DNA from: Bacteroidota bacterium
GTDB taxonomy: Bacteria > Bacteroidota > Rhodothermia > Rhodothermales > Rubricoccaceae
Direction of reading: 5' to 3'
Assembly: GCA_022564455.1 (NCBI GenBank)
Contig: JADFLK010000101.1
Location: 1-7,400, forward strand
Length of the DNA: 7,400 bases
Positions 1 through 5,561 of the stretch are shown here, piece after piece. The notes under the pieces were generated by a model. That model did no database searches. It was not told the origin of the DNA and saw only the letters and a program-made list of their open reading frames with translations. Made by a program: the position numbers and the translations under genes. Each line of letters starts with the position of its first letter. The stretch's first letter is position 1.

Positions 1-469
1 GCGAGGGAGGCAGCCGGCCGATCGCGCCGTCAACGGCACGCATGATCTCTGCGCGATCCAAATCCATCAACGCCGGAGCCGTATCGTCCTTGGGCATCTC
101 TTCATTCAGCTCATCGCGCGGGCGCTCTCTCTTCCGCTCGTTGATATAGGCGTTCCGACAAACCACGTTCACCCAGTTGGCGAATCGCTCGGGCTCGCGA
201 ACCGACTCCATCCCACTCCGAACCTTGGTGAACACGACCGAGGAAAGCTGATCGAAGTCGTTCGGCGTTGCCTCGGTATCCTTCGCCAATTTGTGCAGGA
301 CGTACGACTGCGTGCGGCAATACACCCAGATATCCAATGTCTTACGGTCGTCTTCTCCCCGGGAGACGTGCCATCGGAGGAACACGGCGTTCACACGCTC
401 TACATCGTCCAAATGAAAAGGCAGACGCGCTGCTAGCACGTTGAGCCGTTCCATATATTGATTGTTCAT
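1..469 (-). CDS. sigma-70 family (ECF-type) RNA polymerase sigma factor, partial
   Basis: Directs RNA polymerase to a subset of promoters; a cytoplasmic transcription initiation factor. I read 156 codons from the ATG at 469-467; the frame is still open at the left edge. Residues 48-66 (WVYCRTQSYVLHKLAK...) fit region 2.1-2.2, residues 71-83 (DFDQLSSVVFTKV) fit the core-binding helix usually written DxxDLxQEVFLKV, and residues 91-116 (REPERFANWVNVVCRNAYIN plus a basic ERKRER tail) fit region 2.3-2.4, which melts and reads the -10 element. Residues 139-156 (RAEIMRAVDGAIGRLPPS) look like the start of region 4, whose -35-reading helix is cut off. The usual acidic residue in the QEVF motif is replaced (SSVVF). 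There is no Shine-Dalgarno sequence; the start was chosen as the first ATG ahead of region 2. Transcribed divergently from rplM. The family call is firm; the subgroup and target genes cannot be seen. No adjacent anti-sigma gene is visible in the window. Confidence 0.82.
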   Translation of the reverse strand, partial: MNNQYMERLNVLAARLPFHLDDVERVNAVFLRWHVSRGEDDRKTLDIWVYCRTQSYVLHKLAKDTEATPNDFDQLSSVVFTKVRSGMESVREPERFANWVNVVCRNAYINERKRERPRDELNEEMPKDDTAPALMDLDRAEIMRAVDGAIGRLPPS

Positions 470-795
470 GACGATGGACGCATGTGGTGGGGAGGGGTGC
501 GACCCATGATCCTGGCCGCCGAAGATAGGCTTGTGGCGCCATTTAGTGGTCGAAGCCGGCGATCCCGTTGGGATTGTGCTAAGAATCGTTGAACCAGTGG
601 GGTACGATGCACTTTGGCGAGGTCGATTCGTTGACTGAATCGCTACGGCTCCGTACCTTTTCAAGCTCTGCCCGCGCCTCTGTTGGCTGGGTTTGCGTGA
701 CCCATACTGTTCTGCACGTTCGGTCCGCCTGTTTTTGCCTACTACGGCGGTGCTTTCGATTAATTGGCGCTTGCCTTCGGACTCATACCATTCTC
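470..795. other. divergent intergenic region between sigma factor gene and rplM
   Basis: No coding sequence is convincing here. The region must hold the promoters of two divergent transcripts. On the minus strand the octamer complementary to 520-527 reads TATCTTCG, one mismatch from the Bacteroidota -7 element TAnnTTTG and about 50 bases from the sigma factor start. On the plus strand TTG (631-633) followed after 20 bases by TACCTTTT (654-661) resembles the -33/-7 pair, again one mismatch from consensus. Small inverted repeats lie at 562-566/570-574, 624-629/637-642 and 689-692/700-703. A TTG codon at 589 opens the L13 frame upstream, but this stretch shows no ribosomal-protein similarity. 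Confidence 0.6.
631..661 (+). promoter_or_regulatory. candidate promoter of the rplM transcript
   Basis: TTG at 631-633 and TACCTTTT at 654-661 are 20 bases apart, close to the Bacteroidota sigma-A arrangement of TTG/TTTG, about 19-21 bases, then TAnnTTTG; the last base of the -7 box deviates. The same bases also read as TTGACT, 17 bases, TACCTT in E. coli style. Transcription would start near 668 and leave a leader of about 130 bases. The call is weak because GC-rich spacers can produce such pairs by chance; a second weak pair is TTGGCT (683-688), 16 bases, TACTGT (705-710). Confidence 0.3.
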
Positions 796-1239
796 ATGGA
801 TCACAATTCGTTTAAGACGTACAGTGCCAAGGTCGGCGAAATCGATCAGGTGTGGCACATCGTTGACGCAGAGAATCTGGTCGTCGGGCGGCTCGCGTCG
901 AAGGTCGCCGCCGTTCTTCGCGGCAAGCATAAGCCCACGTATACGCCACACATCGACACGGGTGATTTCGTTGTCGTTGTGAACGCCGACAAAGCCCGTT
1001 TCACCGGCGCCAAGGAAACCGACAAGAAGTACTTCCGCCACTCGGGTTACCCGGGTGGCGTCACCATTATCACGCCGAAGGACGTCCGAGTCAAGAAGCC
1101 TACATTCATTATCGAGAACGCCGTAAAAGGCATGCTCCCGAAGAACCGCCTCGGCCGCCAGATGCTCAAAAAGCTGAAGGTGTACGCCGGCCCCGAACAT
1201 CCGCACGAGGCTCAGCAGCCTGAGCCGCTGGCGCTGTAA
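796..1239 (+). CDS. rplM: 50S ribosomal protein L13
   Basis: Early-assembling large-subunit protein that binds 23S rRNA. The product is 147 residues, close to the family norm of about 142-150. Diagnostic stretches are [19 protein letters not shown] (20-38), [20 protein letters not shown] (41-60), [18 protein letters not shown] (63-80), the [20 protein letters not shown] block (107-126) and the [19 protein letters not shown] ending (127-145), which matches the conserved KVYAGxxHxHxAQQP motif. The ATG at 796 was chosen because homology to L13 begins within a few residues of it; a frame open further upstream from a TTG at 589 would add 69 unrelated residues. There is no Shine-Dalgarno sequence (CATACCATTCTC precedes the start), as is common in Bacteroidota. 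First gene of the cluster, 18 bases ahead of rpsI, so the pair is surely co-transcribed, as in most bacteria. Confidence 0.98.
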   Translation: MDHNSFKTYSAKVGEIDQVWHIVDAENLVVGRLASKVAAVLRGKHKPTYTPHIDTGDFVVVVNADKARFTGAKETDKKYFRHSGYPGGVTIITPKDVRVKKPTFIIENAVKGMLPKNRLGRQMLKKLKVYAGPEHPHEAQQPEPLAL

Positions 1240-1257
1240 CCAAGAGATTTAACTTAC

Positions 1258-1653
1258 ATGGCAACCCTCATCCAGTACCAGGCCATAGGCCGCCGCAAAA
1301 CCAGTGTAGCACGCGTATACCTGCGCCCCGGCACCGGCAAGATTACCATTAACAAGAGGCCGCTGGAGACTTACCTCCCCACTGAAATTCGCCAGAAGGC
1401 CCTCACAGGCCCGCTCGACCTTACCGAGAACCGCGACAAGTTCGACATACTGGTGAACGCGAAGGGCGGAGGCCTCACCGGGCAGGCGGAGGCGACGCAG
1501 TTGGGTATCGCGCGGGCTCTCATCAAGTATGATGAAGAACTCCGCGTTCCGCTACGTGCCGCCGGGTTCCTGACGCGCGACCCCCGCATGGTGGAGCGTA
1601 AGAAGCCCGGCCAGCCCAAGGCCCGCAAGAAGTTCCAGTTCTCGAAGCGCTAG
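1258..1653 (+). CDS. rpsI: 30S ribosomal protein S9
   Basis: Small-subunit head protein whose C-terminal tail reaches the P-site tRNA anticodon stem-loop. The product is 131 residues, the usual size. Landmarks are QAIGRRKTSVARVYLRPGTG (8-27), VNAKGGGLTGQAEATQLGIA (66-85) with the conserved GGGxxGQAxAxxxGIARAL core, GFLTRDPRMVERKKPGQPKA (103-122) and the basic tail ending FQFSKR, whose final K-R is the hallmark of the family. The start at 1258 gives a normal N-terminus and is preceded by an A/T-rich stretch rather than a Shine-Dalgarno sequence. Lies 18 bases after rplM. Its stop codon sits in the middle of a perfect 18-base palindrome (separate entry). Confidence 0.98.
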   Translation: MATLIQYQAIGRRKTSVARVYLRPGTGKITINKRPLETYLPTEIRQKALTGPLDLTENRDKFDILVNAKGGGLTGQAEATQLGIARALIKYDEELRVPLRAAGFLTRDPRMVERKKPGQPKARKKFQFSKR

Positions 1654-1660
1654 CGCTTCG
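1643..1660. repeat. perfect palindrome spanning the rpsI stop codon
   Basis: CGAAGCGCTAGCGCTTCG is an exact 18-base inverted repeat (9 bases per arm, no spacer) centred on the TAG stop of rpsI at 1651-1653. As RNA it could form a hairpin after opening 4-6 central bases. No T-run follows (CGGGTTTGAAG), so it is not a classical intrinsic terminator; it might slow exonucleases or act together with the hairpin that follows. The left arm encodes the conserved SKR end of S9, so part of the symmetry is fixed by coding need. Confidence 0.7.
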
Positions 1661-1662
1661 CG

Positions 1663-1727
1663 GGTTTGAAGATAGACAGGTTGAAGGTTGAGTCACCACG
1701 ACTCACCAATCTTCTAATCTGCAAACC
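1663..1727 (+). promoter_or_regulatory. long imperfect hairpin in the rpsI-rpsB spacer; candidate rpsB leader
   Basis: GGTTTG (1663-1668) pairs with CAAACC (1722-1727); AGAT (1670-1673) with ATCT (1717-1720); AGA (1674-1676) with TCT (1713-1715), leaving A1716 bulged; and an inner stem-loop joins TGAGTC (1689-1694) to GACTCA (1700-1705), extendable by GG (1686-1687) with CC (1706-1707). The 5' side is built of heptads such as TTGAAGA, TTGAAGG and TTGAGTC. Leaders upstream of rpsB that let S2 control its own operon are known (for example t44 RNA in gammaproteobacteria), so an autoregulatory role is possible. Alternatives are a processing or termination site after rpsI, or a dispersed repeat. 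Confidence 0.45.
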
Positions 1728-1847
1728 TTTCGTCCTTCCAACCCTTTACCCCACACCTTGCCCGATGCCCCGACGGGTGTTCCGGTTTACCCGGGATCGT
1801 TGGCGGTGGATGACGGCAGGGGCGGCATCAACCCAAAACCAAACCCT

Positions 1848-2732
1848 ATGCCTCGCATTGAGATTGAGGAGCTTTTGCGCTCCGGCGCCCACTTTGGGCA
1901 CCTTACCAGCCGTTGGAACCCGAAGATGTCGACGTACATCTTCATGGAGCGCAACGGCATCCACATCATCGATCTGAAGCAAACGCAGTCGATGCTCGAT
2001 CTGGCCGCAGACGCAGCCGCCCGGTTCGCGTCCCGCGGAAAGAAGATCCTCTTCGTCGGCACAAAGAAGCAGGCACAGGAGGTCGTTCGCACGGAAGCCC
2101 AGCGATCCGGTATGCCCTATGTGACCGACCGCTGGCTGGGCGGCATGCTCACCAACTTCCAGACAATCCGCAAGAGCATCCGCAGGATGGAGGCAATTCA
2201 ACGGCAGGAGGCAGACGGCTCCCTGGCGCAACTCAAGAAAAAAGAGCGCCTCATGCGGCGGCGTGAGCGCGAAAAGCTGGAGCGTGTCCTCGGTGGAATT
2301 TCGGAAATGAACCGCCTGCCCGGCGCCATCTTCGTGGTGGACATCCGCCGCGAGCACATTGCTGTAAGCGAAGCGCGTAAGCTGAACATTCCGATTATCG
2401 CCCTGGCCGATACCAACTGTGATCCCGACCTTGTCGATTTCCCGATTGCTGCCAACGATGACGCCGTGAAATCGGTAGCCCTGTTCACACGCGTTATCGC
2501 TGACGCAATCCTGGAAGGCTCCAGAGCCGGCGAGATTGAGCGCGAAGCCGCACAGGTGGAGGCTGAGACCCGCAAGGCCGAAGCCAAGGAAATCGCAGAA
2601 GAAAAGGCGGCGGAAATGGCAGCCGCCAAGGTTGCGAAAAAGGCGAAAGCAGCGGAAATCGAAGTAACGTTCGACGCTGCGTCTGCTGAAGGAGCCTCGC
2701 TCGAAGCGTCCGCCGAACAAACCGAAACATAA
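1848..2732 (+). CDS. rpsB: 30S ribosomal protein S2
   Basis: Late-assembling small-subunit protein that helps load S1 and lies between the head and body of the 30S subunit. The product is 294 residues, longer than the usual 230-260. The S2 core runs from [20 protein letters not shown] (9-28), through [15 protein letters not shown] (32-46) and [15 protein letters not shown] (63-77), to [20 protein letters not shown] (91-110), the charged [20 protein letters not shown] segment (130-149) and [19 protein letters not shown] (188-206). Residues 227-294 form an Ala/Glu/Lys-rich tail, probably helical then acidic. The ATG at 1848 matches the family N-terminus; a frame open from 1758 would add 30 unrelated residues. 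No Shine-Dalgarno sequence; an A-rich stretch (CCAAAACCAAACC region) precedes the start, a common Bacteroidota feature. The gene is 194 bases after rpsI, with a structured leader between them, and pairs with tsf downstream. Confidence 0.97.
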   Translation: MPRIEIEELLRSGAHFGHLTSRWNPKMSTYIFMERNGIHIIDLKQTQSMLDLAADAAARFASRGKKILFVGTKKQAQEVVRTEAQRSGMPYVTDRWLGGMLTNFQTIRKSIRRMEAIQRQEADGSLAQLKKKERLMRRREREKLERVLGGISEMNRLPGAIFVVDIRREHIAVSEARKLNIPIIALADTNCDPDLVDFPIAANDDAVKSVALFTRVIADAILEGSRAGEIEREAAQVEAETRKAEAKEIAEEKAAEMAAAKVAKKAKAAEIEVTFDAASAEGASLEASAEQTET

Positions 2733-2776
2733 CCTTCCTGAGGTTGTGCCCGAAGTTGGGGAGGAGAGTAGAAAAG

Positions 2777-2794
2777 AGCGGCGATCGCGTCGCT
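2777..2794 (+). terminator. hairpin in the rpsB-tsf spacer, possible attenuator
   Basis: AGCGGCG (2777-2783) pairs with CGTCGCT (2788-2794) around a 4-base loop, giving a strong 7 bp stem with one G-T pair. It lies midway in the 109-base rpsB-tsf spacer. In E. coli the same spacer carries a partial terminator that reduces tsf expression relative to rpsB; by position this hairpin could do likewise. There is no T-run after it (TCCAGG follows), so factor-independent termination is doubtful and an RNA-stability role is equally possible. Confidence 0.4.
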
Positions 2795-2841
2795 TCCAGG
2801 TTCCGCCATCCATTGATTTCATCCCGAAATACTGTACCGCA

Positions 2842-3675
2842 ATGAACATCACCGCTCAAGACGTAAAGCGACTCCGCGAACATACAGGCGTAGGCATGAT
2901 GGACTGCAAAAGAGCACTCCAGGAGGCCGACGGTGACTTCGAGATGGCTATCGACCTCCTCCGAAAGCAGGGGCAGAAGGTGGCCGCCAAGCGCGCCGAC
3001 CGCGAAGCAATTGAAGGCGTTGTGGCTGTGGCTACCGCTGCCGACATGATGACCGGCGTCATTGTTGAGGTGAACTCGGAGACAGACTTCGTGGCACGGA
3101 ACGAGGAGTTCACCTCTTTCGCTGACCGGATGGCGGAAATCGCCCTCGCGAACCGCCCCCCCGACCGCCTCGCCCTCCTCGCCCTCGACTTCGGCGGTGG
3201 CCGCACCGTTGAGCAGGCCATCACCGACCTTACCGGCAAAATCGGTGAGAAGATTGACGTGCGTCGCGTTTCGGTGATCGAGGCAACAAACGGAAGCCAG
3301 GTCGTGGGCTATGTTCACCCTGGCTCCAAACTTGGTGTGCTCGTTGAGCTGTCAGGTTCCGGAGATCTCCAGACCGCCGGACGCGACGTGGCGATGCAGG
3401 CTGCTGCCATGAACCCGATTGCAACTACCCGCGACGACGTTCCGGTTGAGGTTCAGGAGAAGGAAATGGAGATCGGCCGCGAAGCGGCCCGCAACGCCGG
3501 CAAGCCCGAGCACATCCTCGACAAGATCGCCACCGGCAAACTGGAGCGTTACTTCAAGGACAACGTACTCGTCGAGCAGCCGTTCGTGAAGGACTCCTCG
3601 ATGTCCGTAAAGCAGATGTTGCAGAACGCCGACGCCGAACTCAAGCGGTTCGTGCGCTTTGCACTGGGCGACTGA
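2842..3675 (+). CDS. tsf: translation elongation factor Ts
   Basis: Guanine nucleotide exchange factor that releases GDP from EF-Tu. The product is 277 residues, a normal full-length EF-Ts. The N-terminal UBA-like domain is clear (VKRLREHTGVGMMDCKRALQ, 8-27, then EADGDFEMAIDLLRKQG, 28-44). The hallmark TDFVARN motif, which contacts the EF-Tu nucleotide pocket, is at residues 81-87 after GVIVEVNSE. The two core subdomains follow (GSQVVGYVHPGSKLGVLVEL near 152-171), then a coiled-coil and C-terminal module ending in SVKQMLQNADAELKRFVRFALGD. The ATG at 2842 gives the classic short N-terminus; a frame open from 2746 would add 32 basic residues without counterpart. No Shine-Dalgarno sequence is present. 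It follows rpsB by 109 bases, the near-universal rpsB-tsf pairing. The stop codon lies inside the first unit of a heptad repeat (separate entry). Confidence 0.98.
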   Translation: MNITAQDVKRLREHTGVGMMDCKRALQEADGDFEMAIDLLRKQGQKVAAKRADREAIEGVVAVATAADMMTGVIVEVNSETDFVARNEEFTSFADRMAEIALANRPPDRLALLALDFGGGRTVEQAITDLTGKIGEKIDVRRVSVIEATNGSQVVGYVHPGSKLGVLVELSGSGDLQTAGRDVAMQAAAMNPIATTRDDVPVEVQEKEMEIGREAARNAGKPEHILDKIATGKLERYFKDNVLVEQPFVKDSSMSVKQMLQNADAELKRFVRFALGD

Positions 3676-3713
3676 TGGTGGGCGATTGACGGTGAGCGAC
3701 TGGTGGATGGCGA
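3667..3713 (+). repeat. heptad-phased tandem repeat at the end of tsf
   Basis: The stretch reads as 14-base units: GGCGACTGATGGTG (3667-3680), GGCGATTGACGGTG (3681-3694), AGCGACTGGTGGAT (3695-3708) and the partial GGCGACT (3709-3715). Units 1 and 2 differ at 2 of 14 positions. The repeat begins in the last tsf codons and includes its TGA stop. The last bases also form the left arm of the hairpin at 3705-3729. Tandem heptads of this kind are usually replication-slippage products or parts of dispersed intergenic repeats; no function can be assigned. Confidence 0.6.
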
Positions 3714-3729
3714 CTAACACTCGCCATCC
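3705..3729 (+). terminator. strong hairpin downstream of tsf
   Basis: GGATGGCGA (3705-3713) pairs perfectly with TCGCCATCC (3721-3729) across a 7-base loop. It lies 30 bases after the tsf stop. No T-run follows (CCAAGAGCC), so it may be a processing or stability element, or a weak terminator separating rpsB-tsf from pyrH-frr. The remainder of the spacer to pyrH (3730-3848) shows no further clear structure. Confidence 0.5.
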
Positions 3730-3839
3730 CCAAGAGCCTGTCGCGGTCCGTCCACACGGTTGTTTCAACTCGTTCCGATTGCCAGAGGAAGGGGCTCCGG
3801 TGTACCTTCCGTGGCTTTTCGCCCTGCCCCACCGACTTC

Positions 3840-3843
3840 GAGG
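3840..3843 (+). promoter_or_regulatory. Shine-Dalgarno-like GAGG ahead of pyrH
   Basis: GAGG lies 5 bases before the GTG start of pyrH. It supports the choice of GTG at 3849 and stands out because rplM, rpsI, rpsB, tsf and frr all lack such a motif. A chance match cannot be excluded for four bases. Confidence 0.45.
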
Positions 3844-3848
3844 TAACT

Positions 3849-4625
3849 GTGTCCGGCGCACTAAAATATCGGCGCGTTCTGCTCAAGCTCAGCGGAGAAG
3901 CGCTGCTCGGTGCCAAGGAGTTTGGCATTGATCACAGCATTCTGGATGCCTACGCCGCTGATGTTCGCGAAGCCGTAGACGCCGGTGCACAGATCGCACT
4001 CGTCATCGGTGGAGGCAACATCTTCCGGGGTGTCTCGCCGGAGGGGAACCAGATGTCCTCGCGCGCCCACGCGGACTACATGGGCATGCTCGCCACGATG
4101 ATTAACGGTATGGCATTGCAGGACGCGCTGGAAGAACAAGGACTCGACACGCGCCTCGTCTCGGCCATCGAGATGAACGAGATCGCGGAGCCGTTCATCC
4201 GCCGCCGGTCCATCCGCCACCTAGAAAAAGGCCGAGTGGTCATTTTTGGCGCGGGCACCGGGCACCCGTACTTCTCTACGGACACGGCCGCAGCCCTCCG
4301 CGCCGCCGAGATGGATTCCGAACTCATCCTGAAGGGCACTCGCGTGGACGGCGTGTATACCGCTGATCCGGAAAGCGACCCGTCTGCGCGCCGTTTCGCC
4401 TCCATCGGTGGCATGGAGTTACTATCCCGCGAACTCGGTGTGATGGACCTCACGGCTATTACCCTGGCCAGAGAGAGCGGTACGCCGCTCATTGTCTTCA
4501 ACATGAACGAGCGTGGCAACGTGCTGCGCATACTTCGCGGCGAGCCCGTCGGTACGCTCGTTCACTGGGAATCCGGAACCGAGCCCGTCATGGCTCGGGA
4601 GGCATCCCCAACTCCCGCAACCTGA
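3849..4625 (+). CDS. pyrH: UMP kinase (uridylate kinase)
   Basis: Hexameric amino-acid-kinase-fold enzyme that phosphorylates UMP to UDP with ATP in pyrimidine nucleotide synthesis. The product is 258 residues against a usual 235-245. Visible motifs: [16 protein letters not shown] (6-21) with the catalytic lysine and GEAL loop, [11 protein letters not shown] (51-61) binding the phosphates, the [19 protein letters not shown] loop ([20 protein letters not shown], 133-152) and [13 protein letters not shown] (162-174). The last ~18 residues (from W240) form a short unmatched Pro/Thr/Ala tail. The start is GTG at 3849, the only sensible start next to the conserved [12 protein letters not shown], and it is the only gene in the window with a fair Shine-Dalgarno match (GAGG at 3840-3843, 5 bases away). 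Placed 173 bases after tsf and 21 bases before frr, with which it is co-transcribed. Confidence 0.97.
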   Translation: MSGALKYRRVLLKLSGEALLGAKEFGIDHSILDAYAADVREAVDAGAQIALVIGGGNIFRGVSPEGNQMSSRAHADYMGMLATMINGMALQDALEEQGLDTRLVSAIEMNEIAEPFIRRRSIRHLEKGRVVIFGAGTGHPYFSTDTAAALRAAEMDSELILKGTRVDGVYTADPESDPSARRFASIGGMELLSRELGVMDLTAITLARESGTPLIVFNMNERGNVLRILRGEPVGTLVHWESGTEPVMAREASPTPAT

Positions 4626-4646
4626 ACCGCCGATTCCATCCCTGCC

Positions 4647-5216
4647 ATGATCGTTGAAAGACTGAAAGAACTTCTCGAAGATGCCCGGCAGCAAATGGAC
4701 CACTCGCTTGAGCACTTCACTATGGAGTTGGGCCACATCCGAGCCGGGCGGGCCAGCGCAACTATGGTGGAAGACGTTCGCGTGGAGGCCTACGACAGTA
4801 TGATGCCACTCAATCAGGTGGCCAGCATCAGCACGCCGTCGCATGATCTGATTGTTATCCAGCCGTGGGACAAGACGCAACTTGGCGCCATTGAGCGCGC
4901 CATACAGGCGGCAAACCTTGGCATCAACCCAACCAACGACGGCGAACTCATTCGCATCGGCATCCCGCCTTTAACGGAAGAGCGCCGCACCGAACTTGCC
5001 AAACAAGCCCGTGTGAAGGGCGAGGAGGCGAAGGTGTCCATCCGCAATGTCCGCCGCGATGCGAAAAACCAGATCCAGAAGCTCCAGTCCGACGAGCACA
5101 TGCCGGAGGATATGCGTTTCGAGGCCGAGGAGCGCCTCCAGAAACACACCGACGAGCACACCGGCAAGGTGGACGCCATGCTGGAGAAGAAAGAAAAGGA
5201 TATCATGGCGGTATGA
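4647..5216 (+). CDS. frr: ribosome recycling factor
   Basis: Together with EF-G it splits the post-termination ribosome into subunits. The product is 189 residues, near the family's 185. The three-helix bundle and beta-rich domain order is clear: the first helix with LEHFTMELGHIRAGRASATM (21-40), the second domain with VEAYDSMMPLNQVASISTPS (46-65) and NLGINPTNDGELIRIGIPPL (90-109), then TEERRTELAKQARVKGEEAK (110-129) and SIRNVRRDAKNQIQKL (131-146) returning to the bundle. The ATG at 4647 gives the expected N-terminus; no Shine-Dalgarno sequence is present (CCATCCCTGCC precedes it). Only 21 bases separate it from pyrH, the standard pyrH-frr pair, and it is the last gene of the cluster. Confidence 0.98.
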   Translation: MIVERLKELLEDARQQMDHSLEHFTMELGHIRAGRASATMVEDVRVEAYDSMMPLNQVASISTPSHDLIVIQPWDKTQLGAIERAIQAANLGINPTNDGELIRIGIPPLTEERRTELAKQARVKGEEAKVSIRNVRRDAKNQIQKLQSDEHMPEDMRFEAEERLQKHTDEHTGKVDAMLEKKEKDIMAV

Positions 5217-5231
5217 GGGTGATTCGGGACA

Positions 5232-5257
5232 GGCAAGAACAAAGGCTGTTTTTTGCC
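5232..5257 (+). terminator. hairpin with T-rich arm after frr
   Basis: GGCAAGAA (5232-5239) pairs with TTTTTGCC-type bases (5250-5257, one G-T pair), and C-A (5240-5241) can pair with T-G (5247-5248) past a bulged T5249, leaving a 5-base loop. It lies 15 bases after the frr stop, where the cluster should end. The run of six T lies inside the 3' arm instead of after the stem, so it is not a textbook terminator; on position it is the best candidate for ending the frr transcript. Confidence 0.4.
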
Positions 5258-5290
5258 AATACTGCACCGCCGCCGCGATGCCACCCTTTT

Positions 5291-5298
5291 TACCTTTG
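5291..5298 (+). promoter_or_regulatory. TAnnTTTG element ahead of the tRNA-Ser gene
   Basis: TACCTTTG matches the Bacteroidota -7 element TAnnTTTG exactly and ends 15 bases before the mature 5' end of the tRNA, which would put the transcription start about 7-8 bases ahead of the tRNA. No TTG is found at the expected -33 spacing, so support is positional only. Confidence 0.4.
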
Positions 5299-5312
5299 CC
5301 CTTCCGTTCTTC

Positions 5313-5400
5313 GGAGAGGTGCCCGAGTGGCTTAAGGGGCACGCCTGGAAAGCGTGTGTGCCGGTTCCCGGTACCGAGGGTTCGAATCCCTCCCTCTCCG
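5313..5400 (+). tRNA. tRNA-Ser(GGA)
   Basis: An 88-base class II tRNA. The acceptor arm GGAGAGG (5313-5319) pairs with CCTCTCC (5393-5399). The anticodon stem CACGC (5340-5344) pairs with GCGTG (5352-5356) around the loop CTGGAAA, giving anticodon GGA at 5347-5349, which reads UCC and UCU. The long variable arm pairs 5358-5364 with 5368-5374 around TTC, as expected for serine. The T-arm is GAGGG (5376-5380), loop TTCGAAT, CCCTC (5388-5392). The discriminator base is G5400, the usual serine identity base. The 3' CCA is not encoded (CAT follows), so it must be added by the CCA-adding enzyme. Confidence 0.97.
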
Positions 5401-5449
5401 CATTACAAAGACCGCGCGGAACGCGCAATGCGAAATCCATAGCAGCCAT
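5400..5449 (-). repeat. partial inverted copy of the ~100-base repeat
   Basis: On the minus strand this matches the repeat copies that follow. GCATTACAAAGACC (5400-5413) corresponds with one mismatch to the complement of 5611-5624, and 5430-5449 corresponds with 3 mismatches in 20 to the complement of 5462-5481. The homology begins at the tRNA discriminator base. The middle (5414-5426) differs from the other copies and forms its own hairpin, GCGCG-gaa-CGCGC. Together with the next copy it makes a large hairpin with a 12-base loop (5450-5461). Confidence 0.65.
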
Positions 5450-5551
5450 GAGCTTGTTCAGATGGTCGCTGTGGATTTCGCGTTTTGGCAAAGCCATAGG
5501 TCGTTGTGATGCAGGATTCCCCCACGGGGATGGGCGGCGCCAATCCCGACC
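5450..5551 (+). repeat. ~100-base repeat, copy A
   Basis: Starts with GAGCTTG and contains GCTGTGGATTTCGC (5468-5481). Compared without gaps, 5450-5536 and 5562-5648 agree at about 70 of 87 positions, with a constant offset of 112; a one-base shift follows at about 5537-5540. Most differences are transitions. It contains a small hairpin TCCCC-CAC-GGGGA (5518-5530). No open frame with recognisable protein similarity runs through it. Probably a dispersed, non-coding repeat; identity unknown. Confidence 0.75.
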
Positions 5552-5561
5552 TGACAAATGT

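Noticed and set aside
111..542. Short minus-strand frames of 66-69 residues over the sigma factor
   Set aside because: They are other-frame shadows of the sigma factor gene, whose own frame from 469 carries the region 2 motifs.
589..795. TTG-initiated 69-residue extension of L13
   Set aside because: The extension has no L13 similarity, is rich in Cys/Arg/Ser as GC-rich non-coding DNA often reads, and the normal L13 N-terminus begins at 796.
1758..1847. 30-residue N-terminal extension of S2
   Set aside because: S2 homology starts at the ATG at 1848; the preceding bases belong to the spacer.
2746..2841. 32-residue N-terminal extension of EF-Ts
   Set aside because: The basic stretch has no EF-Ts counterpart and covers the rpsB-tsf spacer hairpin; the UBA-like domain begins right after the ATG at 2842.
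1746..2852. 368-residue open frame on the minus strand opposite rpsB
   Set aside because: It is the antisense shadow of rpsB, whose S2 identity is certain; the composition is typical of a GC-rich shadow frame.
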